DNA from: Tillus elongatus
Taxonomy: Eukaryota > Arthropoda > Insecta > Coleoptera > Cleridae
Length of the DNA stretch: 64,000 nucleotides
Reading direction: 5' to 3'
Assembly: GCA_964006375.1 (NCBI GenBank)
Contig: OZ023265.1
Span: forward strand, 7,999,660 to 8,063,659
Below, piece after piece: positions 34,526-46,235 of this stretch. The position numbers and the translations under genes were made by a program. The number at the start of each line of letters is the position of its first letter. Positions within the stretch are counted from its first letter, which is position 1. The notes under the pieces were generated by a model. That model did no database searches. It worked only from the letters and a program-made list of their open reading frames with translations, and was not told where the DNA came from.

Positions 34526-34715
34526 AGCAGGCTCACCATGTCTAAGTGGTGATATCATACAACAAATAGAAGCTCCAGGTATATCGCAGTAGTCTTACCA
34601 GCTCTGAATGGTTGACGTCATACCGCAAATAGAAGCCCCACCTGTATCTTAGCAGTCTCGCCGCACTTAATGTCTACATCATACTGTAACTAGAAGACGC
34701 ATTTGCAACGTTTAC
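34526..34715 (+). repeat. Three imperfect ~62-bp tandem repeats
   Basis: Units share AGCAGGCTCACC / GCAGTAGTCTTACC / AGCAGTCTCGCC starts and ATACAACAAATAGAAGC / ATACCGCAAATAGAAGC / ATACTGTAACTAGAAG centres. No known function. Confidence 0.6.
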
Positions 34716-35026
34716 AGAGGCTTCGCTGTGGTCCAAATTTGAAGCTTGTAGCTTAATCAGAAATTCAGTTATTTCAATTTAGTTAAAACAAACGAGATAT
34801 ATGAAATTGTGAAACAGCTACCCTCGATTGAAGTTAACCTAAACCTGAACAAAATTCTTTGCATATTATGTTAAATCATTGCTGAATGCGAAAAAAAAAT
34901 ATTAGATTAAGTAGGGTGTAACTTGATATAATCAATACCTGGTTGAACTTGCCAACAGGTGTGTAATCTATATCATTCTCCAAGCCAATAAAATATATAC
35001 ACATTTCTTCACTGCAATTAGTATGC

Positions 35027-35065
35027 CGTACTGACGAGCTCTAATTAAAGCGAAACCGGTCTACG
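35027..35065 (+). ncRNA. Hammerhead ribozyme candidate
   Basis: CGTA-CTGACGA-GCTCTAATTAAAGC-GAAA-CCGGTC-TACG. Core CTGANGA (N=C) and GAAA are intact. Stem II closes with GCT/AGC plus one inner U-A pair and a C-A mismatch. ACC/GGT is a minimal stem III. CGTA/TACG is stem I, placing the cleavage site after the C at 35061. Very short stem III is typical of retroelement hammerheads, which usually act as dimers. The carrier element is not identified; flanks (34900-35130) are AT-rich. Confidence 0.6.
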
Positions 35066-35600
35066 ATTGTAATTGTTATGAGAACGCATCTAGCCTTACA
35101 TATACACAAAATGCTGTTGAATATTCACTTCAGGGATTAAAAGTATTATATTATTATTTTTTTAAACATGCTCACAAGAAAATATGTGTAAACGGTAAAT
35201 AAATATGTAAACCTTATAGTTCTTACAAAAGCAACGTAATTCGATTTTGCTGACTGGAATGTTTAAGTAGATATCAATGCAACCTCGTGTTATTTATGTA
35301 ACACTAAAGACTCGCATTGCGGGGCAATTCAAACAAAATGATATGAAAATCACTACAGTAGAGACAATCAAATTATACAGTACACCAGATAGCATCTATT
35401 TTGCATAGGACATTAAGTCACTAGTAGCAGAAGTGGGATTCCATTGCCTTAGCCGTTTGCACGATAATCAGATTCACCCCTTTCCCTTATTTGGTGCCAG
35501 GACACGGAATCCTTGTTGCCACTTTAGTACTTTTAAAATTGAATCCAGGCTATTTAGCCTAATGGCAGCCAATTTCTAAAGCTAACGTTTATCTTGGTTT
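35066..35600. other. Region without recognisable gene
   Basis: No motif recognised; AT-rich. Confidence 0.45.
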
Positions 35601-35628
35601 TAATTTTATTTGCATCTTAAAAAAATTT

Positions 35629-35934
35629 CTGGACGCAGCAAGTGCGTTATGATAGTGAATTTTCATTAAAATGTTTTTAATATCAAATATGTGTGTTTTT
35701 TTTTCAGAAAGCAGGTATCAAATTTGATTACCAGTATAACATATACAGTAAAAACCATGTGCCATATTTCATCACAATAACTTTATTGTTTGAAAACGTA
35801 TTCCGAAAGTAAACTTCAACTTCAACCGAAAAAATCCGTTTGTTGGTCAACCTTATAGGTTAATAGCAAATTGAGCTTTTCAAATATGAAGCCTTTAATC
35901 AAAATTCGCTACCATAACGCACTTGCTGCGTCCA
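35629..35934. repeat. ~306-bp MITE-like unit with ~40-bp inverted termini, copy 1
   Basis: The left end CTGGACGCAGCAAGTGCGTT plus ATGATAGTGAATTTTCAT is mirrored by the right AAAATTCGCTACCATAACGC plus ACTTGCTGCGTCCAG. The interior has AGAAAGCAGGTATCAAATTT and CAACCTTATAGGTTAATAGC. No coding potential. Same termini as the (TA)n-cored family. Confidence 0.88.
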
Positions 35935-36723
35935 GAATTTCTTTACTTACAAACATGCATTAAATTTCGATGGAAAATGCAAAAACATAAAGCGTTTTCG
36001 ACTAAAAAAAAATTATTTGTATCACCAACGACTTATGGGTCACCTGTGATTGTAGAAATAGTTTTTTAAGATGTAGCTCAAGACACCCTATAATTAATGT
36101 ATACAATTTTTTTTCATATCTTGTAGAATAACGGATATATTGAGTTTAATTGATTTTTTACGAAGATTCGACAAAAGTTATATACCATTAAACGATAAAC
36201 TACTGCCAAGCATCAGAGAAGGGTCTATTTGAAACGAATTTTCTGGGAACATTTTAGTAAAATGAAGGACAATGACGATTGAAACTAAGAGCTCAGGCTT
36301 TGTAAAACATTCTTCTTGAGACATTTTCTTTCCATAGCCCGTCTTAGATTCAAGTTCTTTGCCTAAATGTTGCGAATTTTGACGTTTTAAATTGTCACTT
36401 TGACGTTTTGAGGAAAATCCTAATTTTCTTTTCTTTAAATGCCCATAACTTTTTGTCTTTTGACCTACAGCGCTAAATTTTGGTAGTTAATTTACCTATA
36501 GTGATATAAAACGACGTACCAAATTTGGTTGCCCTTACTTTGTTATTTCCGAAGATATGAATTTTTTTCTAAATAAAACACAAAATTTTCCGGGAAAACC
36601 TCGGCCGATTTTCCTGGCTAACGAACTTATCCAATCCACTTACAAAAGGAAGGTATTCGCCAAATTTTGTCTAAATCGACCCATTATTTTTTGAGTTATT
36701 GGTGTGATACACACACCCACAAA

Positions 36724-36817
<94 letters not shown>

Positions 36818-36905
36818 CATATAAAAATCGAAACTGACCCCGGATATGTGTTTTCAAAATTCAAAAGTCGGGATCTCCTCATTAGTGAATTTTTTTTAAA
36901 GACAA
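35935..36905. repeat. Duplicated block with (TA)n core, copy 1
   Basis: Non-coding block also found at 47826-48897 and (without the TA tract) at 48898-49640. Shared landmarks: ATCACCAACGACTTATGGG, AATAACGGATATATTGAG, GCCAAGCATCAGAGAA, TTTTGACGTTTT, CCGGGAAAACCT, then inverse conserved block ATTATTTTTTGAGTTATTGG, (TA)n at 36726-36815, and GAAACTGACCCCGGATATGT. It is the inverse of the right half plus left part of the (TA)n-cored repeat. Confidence 0.85.
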
Positions 36906-36944
36906 TTTACTAAAACGTAATACAGCTTGTGAGGAAATATTAAA

Positions 36945-37070
36945 ACCTGTGATGAGCACCGGTAAGTATACTTTTAAGGAATTCATCGTATCGTGACGCT
37001 AACTTTGTTAGCAAAACAATCCTTAGGTCTTAAAAATATATGGTGGTAAATTGGGCTTTTCAATCCCTTA
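36945..37070. repeat. PLE terminus fragment (P2-like)
   Basis: GTGATGAGCACCGGTAAGTA matches the left tip of P2 (18817). It is followed at once by TCGTGACGCTAACTTTGTTA and GCAAAACAATCCTTAGGTCT, which match the right tip of P2 (20363-20400) in the same direction. It looks like two opposed tips joined with the body missing. Confidence 0.65.
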
Positions 37071-37690
37071 CAAATAAAAATTTCTTTAAAGATGAAATCG
37101 CCTTAAAATTTTGCTTCCCATTTATGAAAAAATTTGAAATTTGATTAAATTATAACGATGGTAAGAGAAATTTTAATGAAAAATGGCCGCCACCCTAAAA
37201 TTAGTGCAAAATCATAAGAGAGGCTAGATTTAAATTTAACACGATTTCAAAACATATTCCACAGCTGTTTCTAAAATGTGTACGCAAATTCCTGGAAACT
37301 AGAAGTCAAAAAAGTAGATTTAACCCAATTTAACTATATACCAAAATGCAGCTTTAAAAAGTTATAGACCTTTAAATTCAATATTAAAAAGGTATTACAT
37401 TATTTCTCAAGGGTGGTAGTTATTTTGATAAAATTTCGTGTGCGTTAGTTGTTAATAAAGTTAAATGTTTTGGAGCTTATATCAATTCATTGCAACAGGA
37501 GAAAGGGGCTAGAAATTCAGGGATACACACTATTTATTCAGCGCAAAATTTTTCCTGTGTTACTCTTTCGCAAACATTTTACTAATATCTACGCATTTTA
37601 AGAGTCGTACTACTGGACTTCACCCTATTATAGGTGTCTTAACAGGCCACTTTATTCTTATAAGACGAAGTAAATGAGCTGGTTGGCGCG
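37071..37690. other. Region without recognisable gene
   Basis: AT-rich; no motif recognised. Confidence 0.45.
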
Positions 37691-38365
37691 CGTACTGCGG
37701 GGAAGTTAATTCCCTGTCGAACGCAGCCAGGCTGGTAAGGGTACTCAAACAGGCGTTAGGCAGTACTGTAGCATCCTTAAGGAAATCGGCCAGGAGCTAG
37801 ACCAGCACAGGCGAGGAGACCTTGCGACATCTCGCCGAAGTTCACCTTGCAGGCGGTGGAGCCGTCACGGGGGCTGCCGACCTGGGCCGGTGAACGGTCC
37901 CGAATGCGGATTGGCAGCTGGCAGAGGAGGTGGTCACAGATGGCTCTATAACCTTGGCGGTGAACGAATTTGCTCCATTCAAGTCGGCAGACTGTAATGG
38001 GATCTTTCAGGCTCTGTTCCAGAGGGGCCTGGATATACTGCTTCTCAACATAAGTGAGGTTTTCCGGGCCAGTCTGGCGTGGGGCTATGTCCCAAAGACC
38101 TGGCGCCGGGTTAGGGGGGTCTTCATTCTCAAACCGGGAAGGGAGGACTACACGCTGGCCAAGGCGTACAGGCCTTACATCCTTCCTGCTTAAGGTATTA
38201 GAAAATATAGTAGATAGGTTTATGTTAGGAGGGATAATCAGGGATCACCCCTTCCATAAAAGTCAGCACGCGTACCAGCGGGGGAACTCGACGGGGGCGA
38301 CGCTCCACGCTTTGCCGCGAAAGGTTGAGACGGCCCTACACTACGGGGAGAGCACATTAGCTGTT
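37690..38365 (+). pseudogene. I/R1/LOA-group non-LTR retrotransposon, RT N-terminal fragment
   Basis: GC-rich segment distinct from its surroundings. In frame from 37930: VNEFAPFKSADCNGIFQALF, QRGLDILLLNISEVFRASLA, WGYVPKTWRRVRGVFILKPG, REDYTLAKAYRP. Then a frameshift leads to TSFLLKVLENIVDRFMLGGI, IRDHPFHKSQHAYQRGNSTG and EKALH-like VETALHYGESTLAVF (about 38350). FKS..NGIF, YVP..WR, FI.KPG..DY and HAYQ.G.ST are the RT opening motifs of the LOA/R1/I group. The sequence ends just before the first catalytic Asp, where family A sequence takes over. The RNase H fragments at 53442 and 55253 may be from the same family. Confidence 0.75.
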
Positions 38366-39965
38366 TTCGGATATCATTTTCAAAACTAAAAAGGTACGAA
38401 AGATGCTCTTTCCTCTTTATACCAGGAAAGCCTCTGGTCTTGACGGGATTCCAGCAATTGTTCTCAAAAAATAAGAACCAGAACATGCTCCTGTCCTGAC
38501 TCGCCTGTTTTAGACATCTTACAATAGAGGCATATTCCCTAGTAACTGGAAAACTGCTCGAGTACAACCCGTCCCCAAGACAGGATCCAAAGCGCTTCCT
38601 AAAAACTACAGGCCTATTTATCTCCTTTTAGTCGTCTCTAAAGTGATGTAAAAGTATATAAACATCGAATTACTAAAATTTCTTGAAAAACACAGTATAA
38701 CCCACGACAGGCAGTATGGATTTCGTCAGCGCAGATCAACTGCCGACCTCCTTTTCTTTGTCACCCATTCTTGGAACAAGTCTATGGAACTACACGGTGA
38801 ATCCCAGATTGTCGCTCTAGACATATCCGAAGCATTCGATCAGGTCTGTCACGCAGCGCTGATTAATAAACTTCCGGCCTATGGCCTACCGCCAAGACTC
38901 TGTACCTGGACAGCAAATTTCCTCTCCAACCGGAGCATCCCTGTTGTCGTGGATGGCCATTCCTCTAAACTGTATCTAATTAATGCAGGAGTTCATCAAG
39001 GTTCAGATTTAGCACTTTGTTTCTTCTCCCCATCAATGACCTCCTGTCTAGCACATCCAAGTTACGCAGACGACAGCACCCTCCACTCAAATATACAATA
39101 TTCTAAGCCTGTCTCTTTAGCCCAATTAGATGAGGATTGCAAACTAATGGAGGGTTATGTCTCTGTGAATCTCCAAAAATATTAGACTGGGGAAGTACAA
39201 AGCCTGTACAATTCAACTCCACCAAATCTCAGTCTTGCTTTCTATCTCATAAGCGATCCACCAACCCTAGACCCATCACAATGAACAACCAAGTTATTCA
39301 AAGTAATGAGTCCTTTTCACTTGTTGTCATTGTTCTGGATCGAAATCTCAATTGACACCAACATGTCACATCAATTGCAGAAGCGGCTGCTAAGAAATTA
39401 GGTTTCCTCTTCCGGGCCCGCAAATACTTTTCACCAGCTAATCTCTATATTTTATATACGTCACAAATATGGCCAAACCTCGAATACTGCTCCCACATCT
39501 GGGATGCCGCTGCCGCTTCTACACTCGCTATCCTGGACTCCATTCAGAAGAGAGCTATACGTCCCCTCGGTGACCCTACCCTCACCTAAAGGCTGCTATC
39601 TCTTGCCCAGCGACGTGGCGACCTCTTTCTCTGTTTTGCAGATATCTGCACGGGCACTGCTCAGAGGAGCTTTCTTCCATAGTTCCTCCACCTGCTGCCT
39701 CCAACAGATCTACCAGAGGAACAGAGGGAATGCATCCTATTACTGTCCAGGTCACGGGACATAGAACATCTTATTATGCCCGCTCTTTTGTCCCGAGGAC
39801 TTCCAAGTTGTGGAATTCCTTGCTGGCAAATGTTTTTCCTTCTCCTCCGAACCTCCAAACCTTCAAGTCCAGAATTAACAAGTTGCCTCTTTCCTCCTTG
39901 TCGACACCCACGGTACGATAGTATTTAAGCTGTAGGCCCTCGTGGTGTGTTATTGAAATATAAAA
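38366..39965 (+). pseudogene. Family A copy A3: RT and C-terminus
   Basis: Joins the LOA-like fragment at GGATATCATTTTCAAAACTA (DIIFKTKKVRKML). Reads TRKASGLDGIPAIVLKK, APVLTRLF, NYRPIYLLLVVSKVM, YGFRQRRSTADLLFFVTHSW, IVALDISEAFDQVCHAALIN (first Asp), LSNRSIPVVVDGHSSKLYLI, NAGVHQGSDLA (PQGS eroded to HQGS), SYADDSTLHSNIQYSKPVSL (catalytic YADD kept), then the C-terminal region and TSYYARSFVPRTSKLWNSLL at 39760-39820. Stops at 39183 and elsewhere break it. The 3' end is GTGTGTTATTGAAATATAAA. Confidence 0.88.
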
Positions 39966-40689
39966 AAAAATATGGTTATTGCATTTAAAAGGAATCAAAA
40001 GTACCTACATTATCTGAAAAACGGCAACCTTCGCAATATCACTAATCCTATCATTGAATTGGGCTTTCTTTAAAGCTCTCATGTAGCAAATAACTGGACG
40101 TTCCAGGACTTAAGACAGAGCGTGGAAAAAACAAACAGGCAACACTGTATCACGTCCTGCAGACAGAAACAGGCTTATTCAGTAGCGACTAACAAATGAT
40201 AACATATTCTTGGTGCTATATCCCGTGTACGAGGTCTTCTTCGCGAATTATTTGCCATAGATTTCCGTGCATGCAAGCTTAAGGGTTAGAAGAAGGGTAG
40301 AGGAGTTAGAAGTAGCTCAAAATGGGGTGGGGAATTCGCTGCCCAATGCCTCATTGCGCCAAGGTCACCAGCAGCAACACGCTATCGTCGTAAACCACGC
40401 TGATAGTATACAACAATTAAAATACGTTTTGCTTGTGGATTGCTTGATATTAGAATTGGTTGATAGATGATAACTCCAGCAGAAGAATAAAAAAGGCTTC
40501 TTTGAAGTTTTAGAAACGCCTTAATTTAATGGTGATTAAGGATATTTAGAACCTTAGAACAGCATAGTTTCTGAAGAAGTTAGAATTATCGTAGCGTACC
40601 CCTTAGTGTATTTTCATTTAGTTTAAACATTTAAATTAAATTTTAATGAACCTACATTTTAAATTTAAAAATTTAAGTAATAGAGAGTT

Positions 40690-40690
<1 letters not shown>
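39966..40690. other. Region without recognisable gene
   Basis: Short frames only. 40560-40690 is AT-rich and leads into the (TA)n-cored repeat. Confidence 0.45.
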
Positions 40691-40965
<275 letters not shown>

Positions 40966-40968
<3 letters not shown>

Positions 40969-43480
40969 ATTTTGCCCTGCCTCTTTTCGTTTGCGAGTTA
41001 TTTTGAAAAAAAAAAACAAAATTTGTCGATTTATTTTTTTCTTCAATATCTAAGTAGGCGTTGATATGACATGACTTTTGCACATTATCAGGACACTTTT
41101 TACAGAGTAATCTTTTTGTACTATTCTCAACTTTTGATTGTCATTTGTTTTTGAACTACAGGTATCAATGTTTGTTTTTAGTATGGCAGCCATACTGGAT
41201 TTTTTGTTCATGTGAAAAGAGCTTTCCAATGATGTACAACATGCTTGAGAAATATTGTAATTGCACTGACAATCTTGAGAAAAACCGTTTTGAGGATAGT
41301 AGGCTATGAAATCCAAAGACAAAAAAAGTATTCAAAAGCAGTAGACCATGGAGTCTAACAATAGACCTCTACTTTTAACATAATTTTCCCTAATGATTCA
41401 CGATAAAAAAATATTGTGATTAAATTTACAATACTTAATTAGGTAATAATGCTAGGTAATGTGAAAGAGTTTAATGACGAAACCCGGCAATAACAAATAT
41501 AAACTTAAACTCCACAATACAACACAATTAGAAATGGAACTCAACAAATAATAAAATAGAAACTTAAAAATACACTAAATAGAAAATTGTTCAATATGGT
41601 CACCGTTTTGTTCAATGCACTTTATACATCTTTTTGAAACATGCCTGCAAACTCTGGTGAGTGTGTTTTGGTTAATATGATTTATATCTTCCGTGATTCT
41701 GTTTCGTAATTCATTGATATTTTGTGATTGTTCGAATTTATACACATCATTCTTCAGAGTACCCCAAAAATCAAAATCCATGGGTGTTATATCAGGACTT
41801 CGAGCACAGCAATGAGCCGGCCCATTGTTACAAATGCCACGATTATTAAAATTTTGGTACAAAAATTCTTCGACGATACTAGCATTGTGAGCTGGACAAC
41901 CGTTTTGTTGGTAACAAATCTCGCCTAAATTATCATGAACTCTTCTAAATGTTGGTAAAATATCATTTCTCAGTCGATTAAGATACCTTTCCCCAATTAA
42001 ATTATTTGCAAAAAAGAACGGACCAACAATGAAGTTATCTGAATTTTTTTAAATTAACTCTCTAATCTACAAATAAAAATAACAGTTTTTTACCTAATAA
42101 GCCGCACCAAACATTAATACCAAATCTGTCTTGCAATCGTCTTTCTTCCTTTAGATGAAGATTTTCATTTGCCCAATAATGCCTATTATGGCAATTATAC
42201 ACACCACAATTTGTAAATCTGGATTTATCAGTCCATATAATTTTCAAATAAAAATTTTCATCTTGCTGACATTGTCCTTGATACCATCTGCAGAATTGAA
42301 GTCGCGTAGGGTAATCGTCAACATTTACTTTGTTTTAATACACGGTGTACCGTACTTTTTGGAACGTCAATTTGTTCACCATAAAACCGAATAGATTGCG
42401 GAGAATTTTCGTTTGAAACCTGTAAGACGGCATTATTTCTTTCTTCATTTCTAGGCATTGGTAGTTTCGTTGCGTGGAAGCTACCGTCGTTCAATAGATT
42501 GGTCACTATCCTGCGAAATATTTTGGTGTTTGGTTGTCGTCTTTCTGGGTAGTTATTTGATATTAATTTGCAGCTGCCTCAGTATTTCTGTTAGAACGCA
42601 TATAACATTCCATCACGTCAAAATATTCTTCATTACTGAAAATACTGTGGAATAATATTTAAAATAAACAGGAAACAAACTATCTAGTACAAAATTTTAA
42701 GCAACGTGTTAAATACACCTCAAGTTGTTCAGATAATTAAGAATGACAGTATTCTGAATTGTCGCGATAGTGTTTATATCCATAGCAACCTTTCTTCTCT
42801 TGTTTTTCAGTTGACTTACGTTTAAAAATCAAACAATTTTCAAAGGCGTCTTCGTAAATCATTAATCTGATTTTTATTGAGTTCTGTTAGTAAATTTAGT
42901 TATTTACTAGGTTTACATATTTAATTAAATTATAACAATTTTTAGGATAATGTTGTATTGTAAAATATCATTTGTAATAATGGGCCGATTTATTGGTGAG
43001 CTCAAAGTTCCTTGTTTTTATCGTGAATCATTACAGAAAATAATGTTAAAAGTAGAAGGCTATTGTTAGACTCCATGGTCTATTGCTTTTTGAACACTTT
43101 TTTTGTCATTTGTTTTCTGGTATTGGATTTCATAGCCTACTATCCTCAAAACGGACTTTCTCGAAATTGTCAGTGCAATTACAAGATTTCTCAAGCATGT
43201 TGTGCATCACTGGAAAGCTCTTTTCAGAGGCTATCACATGGGAAAAAACTCCAATATGGCTACCAAACAAACGTTGATACCTGTAGCTCAAAAACAAATA
43301 ACAATTCAAAGTTGAGAATAGCCCAAAAAGATTACTCTGTAAAAAGTGTCCTGATAATGTGCAAGTCTTAGACATGTCAGATCAAGTCTTACTGAGATAT
43401 TGAAGAAAAAAGAATTCGACAAATTTTTGTTTTCTCAAAATAACTCGAAAACAAAAAGAGTTAGGGAAAAATACAAGTCA
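40966..43480 (-). mobile_element. DD41D mariner M5 with ~430-bp inverted repeats (left tip lost)
   Basis: Left arm 40966-41412 and right arm 43015-43465 are inverse copies: GCACATTATCAGGACACTTT (left) pairs with AAAAGTGTCCTGATAATGTG (right), and TTTATCGTGAATCATTA (right, 43018) pairs with the left at about 41395. The outermost tip at the left is replaced by the PLE fragment. The true right tip may lie further right, towards about 43580. Confidence 0.85.
41575..42506 (-). pseudogene. mariner (DD41D) transposase of M5, decayed
   Basis: Minus-strand frames: RNNAVLQVSNENSPQSIRFY with VPKSTVHRVLKQSKC (HTH, 42440-42318), KIIWTDKSRFTNCGVYNCHN (first Asp, 42245), HYWANENLHLKEERR, FGINVWCGLLGKKLLFLFVD. 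After a frame change come CYQQNGCPAHNASIV (about 41915-41875) and the frame 41862-41575 with HCCARSPDITPMDFDFWGTL (third Asp) and the end NGDHIEQFS. The second catalytic Asp is Asn (AAC) in QQNG, 41 residues before the third, so the DD41D spacing is kept but catalysis is lost. Frame breaks near 42060 and 42300. Confidence 0.85.
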
Positions 43481-43539
43481 TATTTGGAACGAGCATGAAA
43501 TTTTACAAAACATTGCTAATTTAACATTTTCCTTATCGC

Positions 43540-43698
43540 TAATATAACGGAGATAGCAATACATTCCCATCCAGTTTGGGACATATTTGTAGGTTATACC
43601 GGTAACCAAATTGATGCCTGCTTGCATTGAAGAGACATATTTGCTATTAAAAACATTTTCTATGAAAATTCACTTCCATAACGCACTTGCTGCGGTCA
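43540..43698 (-). repeat. Half MITE-like unit
   Basis: The end ACTTCCATAACGCACTTGCT and, inward, GAGACATATTTGCTATTA, GCCTGCTTGCATTG, CCAAATTGATG. It equals the left half of the 306-bp unit in inverse orientation; the second half is missing. Confidence 0.7.
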
Positions 43699-44504
43699 GA
43701 CTTTTATTTTGACATGCTGAGTAATTTACAGCCATACAGAATATTTATGTTGCCTTCAATTTTGAGCACTATTTGCTAATCTACGTCTTAACTAGATCAC
43801 TCGATATCACCCATCGCTGTAATATGCATCTAAGCCAGACAGGCATAAAATAAATTCTGCAAATGCCGTCATATTGTTCTAACCATCTCCTGTTAGCACA
43901 TAACAATTGCGAGAGAAACGTGTTACTTCCAACACGAGAGCAGTCAACTGTAAATGACGACGATCATCCGCTAAACACATACCATTCACTTGGTAAACAG
44001 CAGGAGTAGAATTAAATTTGGTGTATATGACACTTGAAATAAACACATTAAAATAATCAGAGCATGGGAAGTATATATGTTCAAACCAGACGCTGTGGGC
44101 ACATTTATCTCATAAATTATTATGCAGGTGTAATGTTAATTGGCTGCTTTTATTGCCGAGGAGGAGGAGGAAATGAAAACGATATCTCAAACAAGAAACA
44201 ATAAGCCTATACATTTTGGCAATTTTTTTAAACATTTGCCCATATATTAAATGTCACGACATTCTAACTTTTTTCAAATGACCGCAAATTGGTGTTTTCT
44301 AAGCGAATATTTGGGGCCTGTTAAATTCTTTACATGTTTATACAGAGTGTCCTATATAAAATGAAACACCCTGAGTCTCTAATTCCACCTTCTTCTTTTC
44401 AAGGTTGTATTTAATTTCAGCTGTTAGTCAAAGGGCTGAGGTTAGACACTGTGGCTGAAAACTCAAACAAAAAGCAGGTTCACCCCAAAAACCAAAAAAA
44501 ATAA
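43699..44504. other. Region without recognisable gene
   Basis: Contains GAGTGTCCTATATAAAATGA and AACACCCTGAG at 44345-44380, which resembles mariner-type ends, but no partner end is found. Confidence 0.4.
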
Positions 44505-46058
44505 TAACAGAGGGTTATGCGCTGGATACCTAATTCAACAAAAAAGATGTCTTCATCATAAAACCACCCCTTACATCGGTGAAGTCCCAAGAGACGTTTC
44601 CGTTTCTGGTGTATGAGTCGGTTTCCCTTATAAACAAAAATGATGATGGCTCCTTCCTATACAAAAGATTCCGGAAATAAAATACCCCTCCATTCGGATC
44701 TTCGGGAGAGGGGTGTGGATGGGGCACCGGCACCAAGATTTAACATATCCTTCTCGAATATATGTGGCCTAAATTTTAACCTGAACTCCGTCCACCATTT
44801 CCTCCAGGCTAATAGGCCATAACTCCTCTTCCTCACCGAAATCCAAATCAGTGCCAAAACAGCCACTAATCACCTTAATTTCCCGGGGTATGAACTCCTT
44901 ACTTCCCTTAGGTTGCATGAAGGCGTGTGCGCATTCGTCCGTAGCAATCTACCCTGCATCAGACTCCCCAATTTAGAAGCTGGAAGAAAAGACAAACTTT
45001 GGGTGAAGCTCTCTCTCAGGGCTGCAACTAAATTCATCTGTTGCATTTACCGGTCATCTACTGACAACAACTTGTCCAGCTCTTCTGAAAAGAACCGACT
45101 GGTCTGATTTCTGAATATTCTTCCTCCGAGGTCACTATTCTTGGTGACTACAATGTCCACAATAAGGAATGAGTACGATCTACAAAAACCAATCCGTAAG
45201 GGAGAGCAGCAGAGGATTTCTCAGTCAGCAATTCTTTAGTCAATATGGTTCAGCAACCTACTTACTTTCCTCGCATCCCAACACACAGCTCAAATCCCTT
45301 GGATCCTTCTTACTACAAAACCTGAATGCTATAAAACATCAGTCACCGCCCCCCTTGGTCACTCAGACCACGGCATGGTCACTGGTTCCTGCGCAATGCA
45401 ACCCGAGGTCACACAGTCATCACAACCACGTATCGTTTGGCACTACAACGAAATGAGGGATTATTTTTCCTCATACCCATGGGCGTCTGTCTGTTTTTCT
45501 CATCCTGACCCCTCTGTTATCTCACAAATACGTCACCAAAATCATCCAGGCTGGCATGGAATTATTTATTCCACGTACACAGAGAACCTCTTCAGCCACT
45601 CAAAAGCCCTGGTTCTCTAAAGATCAGACTTAAAAAGGTCAAAGCTCACAAAACGCTTCCACACAATCCCAGTCAAGAAAACCATCAAGCATTTAACGAC
45701 GCAAGAAACCGCTATGTCCGCATTCCTTCTGAGGCAAAAAACTCGATTAATAACCACATCCAAAACAAAGTCCTCTCAAACTCCAACGGCAGCAAACCCT
45801 TCTGGACTTTTGCTAAATCTATTGGGAATAATTTCTGCAATAGCACGTTTCCACATCTTGTTTCAGGGGATGAAATTGTTTCTACCGCCCTGGGCAGGGC
45901 TGAACTTTTTGTCTCGTTTTCCGACGGCAATTCTACTCTCAACCCTTCTTGACTCTTTCTAAATCTATTGGGAATAATTTTTGCAAGAGCCAACAGTCCG
46001 CAATGTCGCGCTTAAAATGACGGATATCATTTTCAAAACTAAAAAGGTACGAAAGATG
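44505..46058 (+). pseudogene. Family A copy A4: 5' region and endonuclease
   Basis: The only copy with the endonuclease N-terminus: FNISFSNICGLNFNLNSVHH (44735-44795), FLQANRP, LLFLTEIQISAKTATNHLNF, LHEGVCAFVRSNLPCIRLPN, then SLRAATKFICCIYRSSTDNN, GDYNVHN (GDFN-like, about 45150), FPRIPTHSSNPLDPS, HGMVTGSCAMQPEV (45360-45420), NEMRDYFSSYPWASVCFSHP and the linker ARNRYVRIPSEAKNS. SFSN rather than SFNN at the start and many frame changes show decay. It ends shortly after GGATATCATTTTCAAAACTA at about 46058, the same place where copy A3 begins, so RT is absent. Together A1 and A4 cover the whole protein. Confidence 0.82.
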
Positions 46059-46129
46059 CTGGGAATTTGCGGCTCTTTTCGTATAATATTTCTATGTTGT
46101 TACTTTTGTTATTACTATGTCCTTGTTCT

Positions 46130-46235
46130 ATTATCGAATTTTGATTAAGGAAAATTCACTAATAGAGAGGTCACGATGAAAAGCTTTTGAAAATTCTCTT
46201 CAAATGAGCGTGGATTTGTATCCCTAGAACCCGAA
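46130..46235 (+). repeat. (TA)n-cored repeat, left part without TA tract
   Basis: TTTTGATTAAGGAAAATTCA, CTAATAGAGAGGTCACGATG, TTCAAATGAGCGTGGATTTG and ACCCGAAACCAAGGTTTGAG. It stops where the TA tract would begin and abuts the next retrotransposon remnant. Confidence 0.75.

Noticed and set aside
46171..46235. C-terminal extension of the 266-codon frame
   Set aside because: These codons are read through the left part of a (TA)n-cored repeat, so the retroelement protein does not truly extend there.
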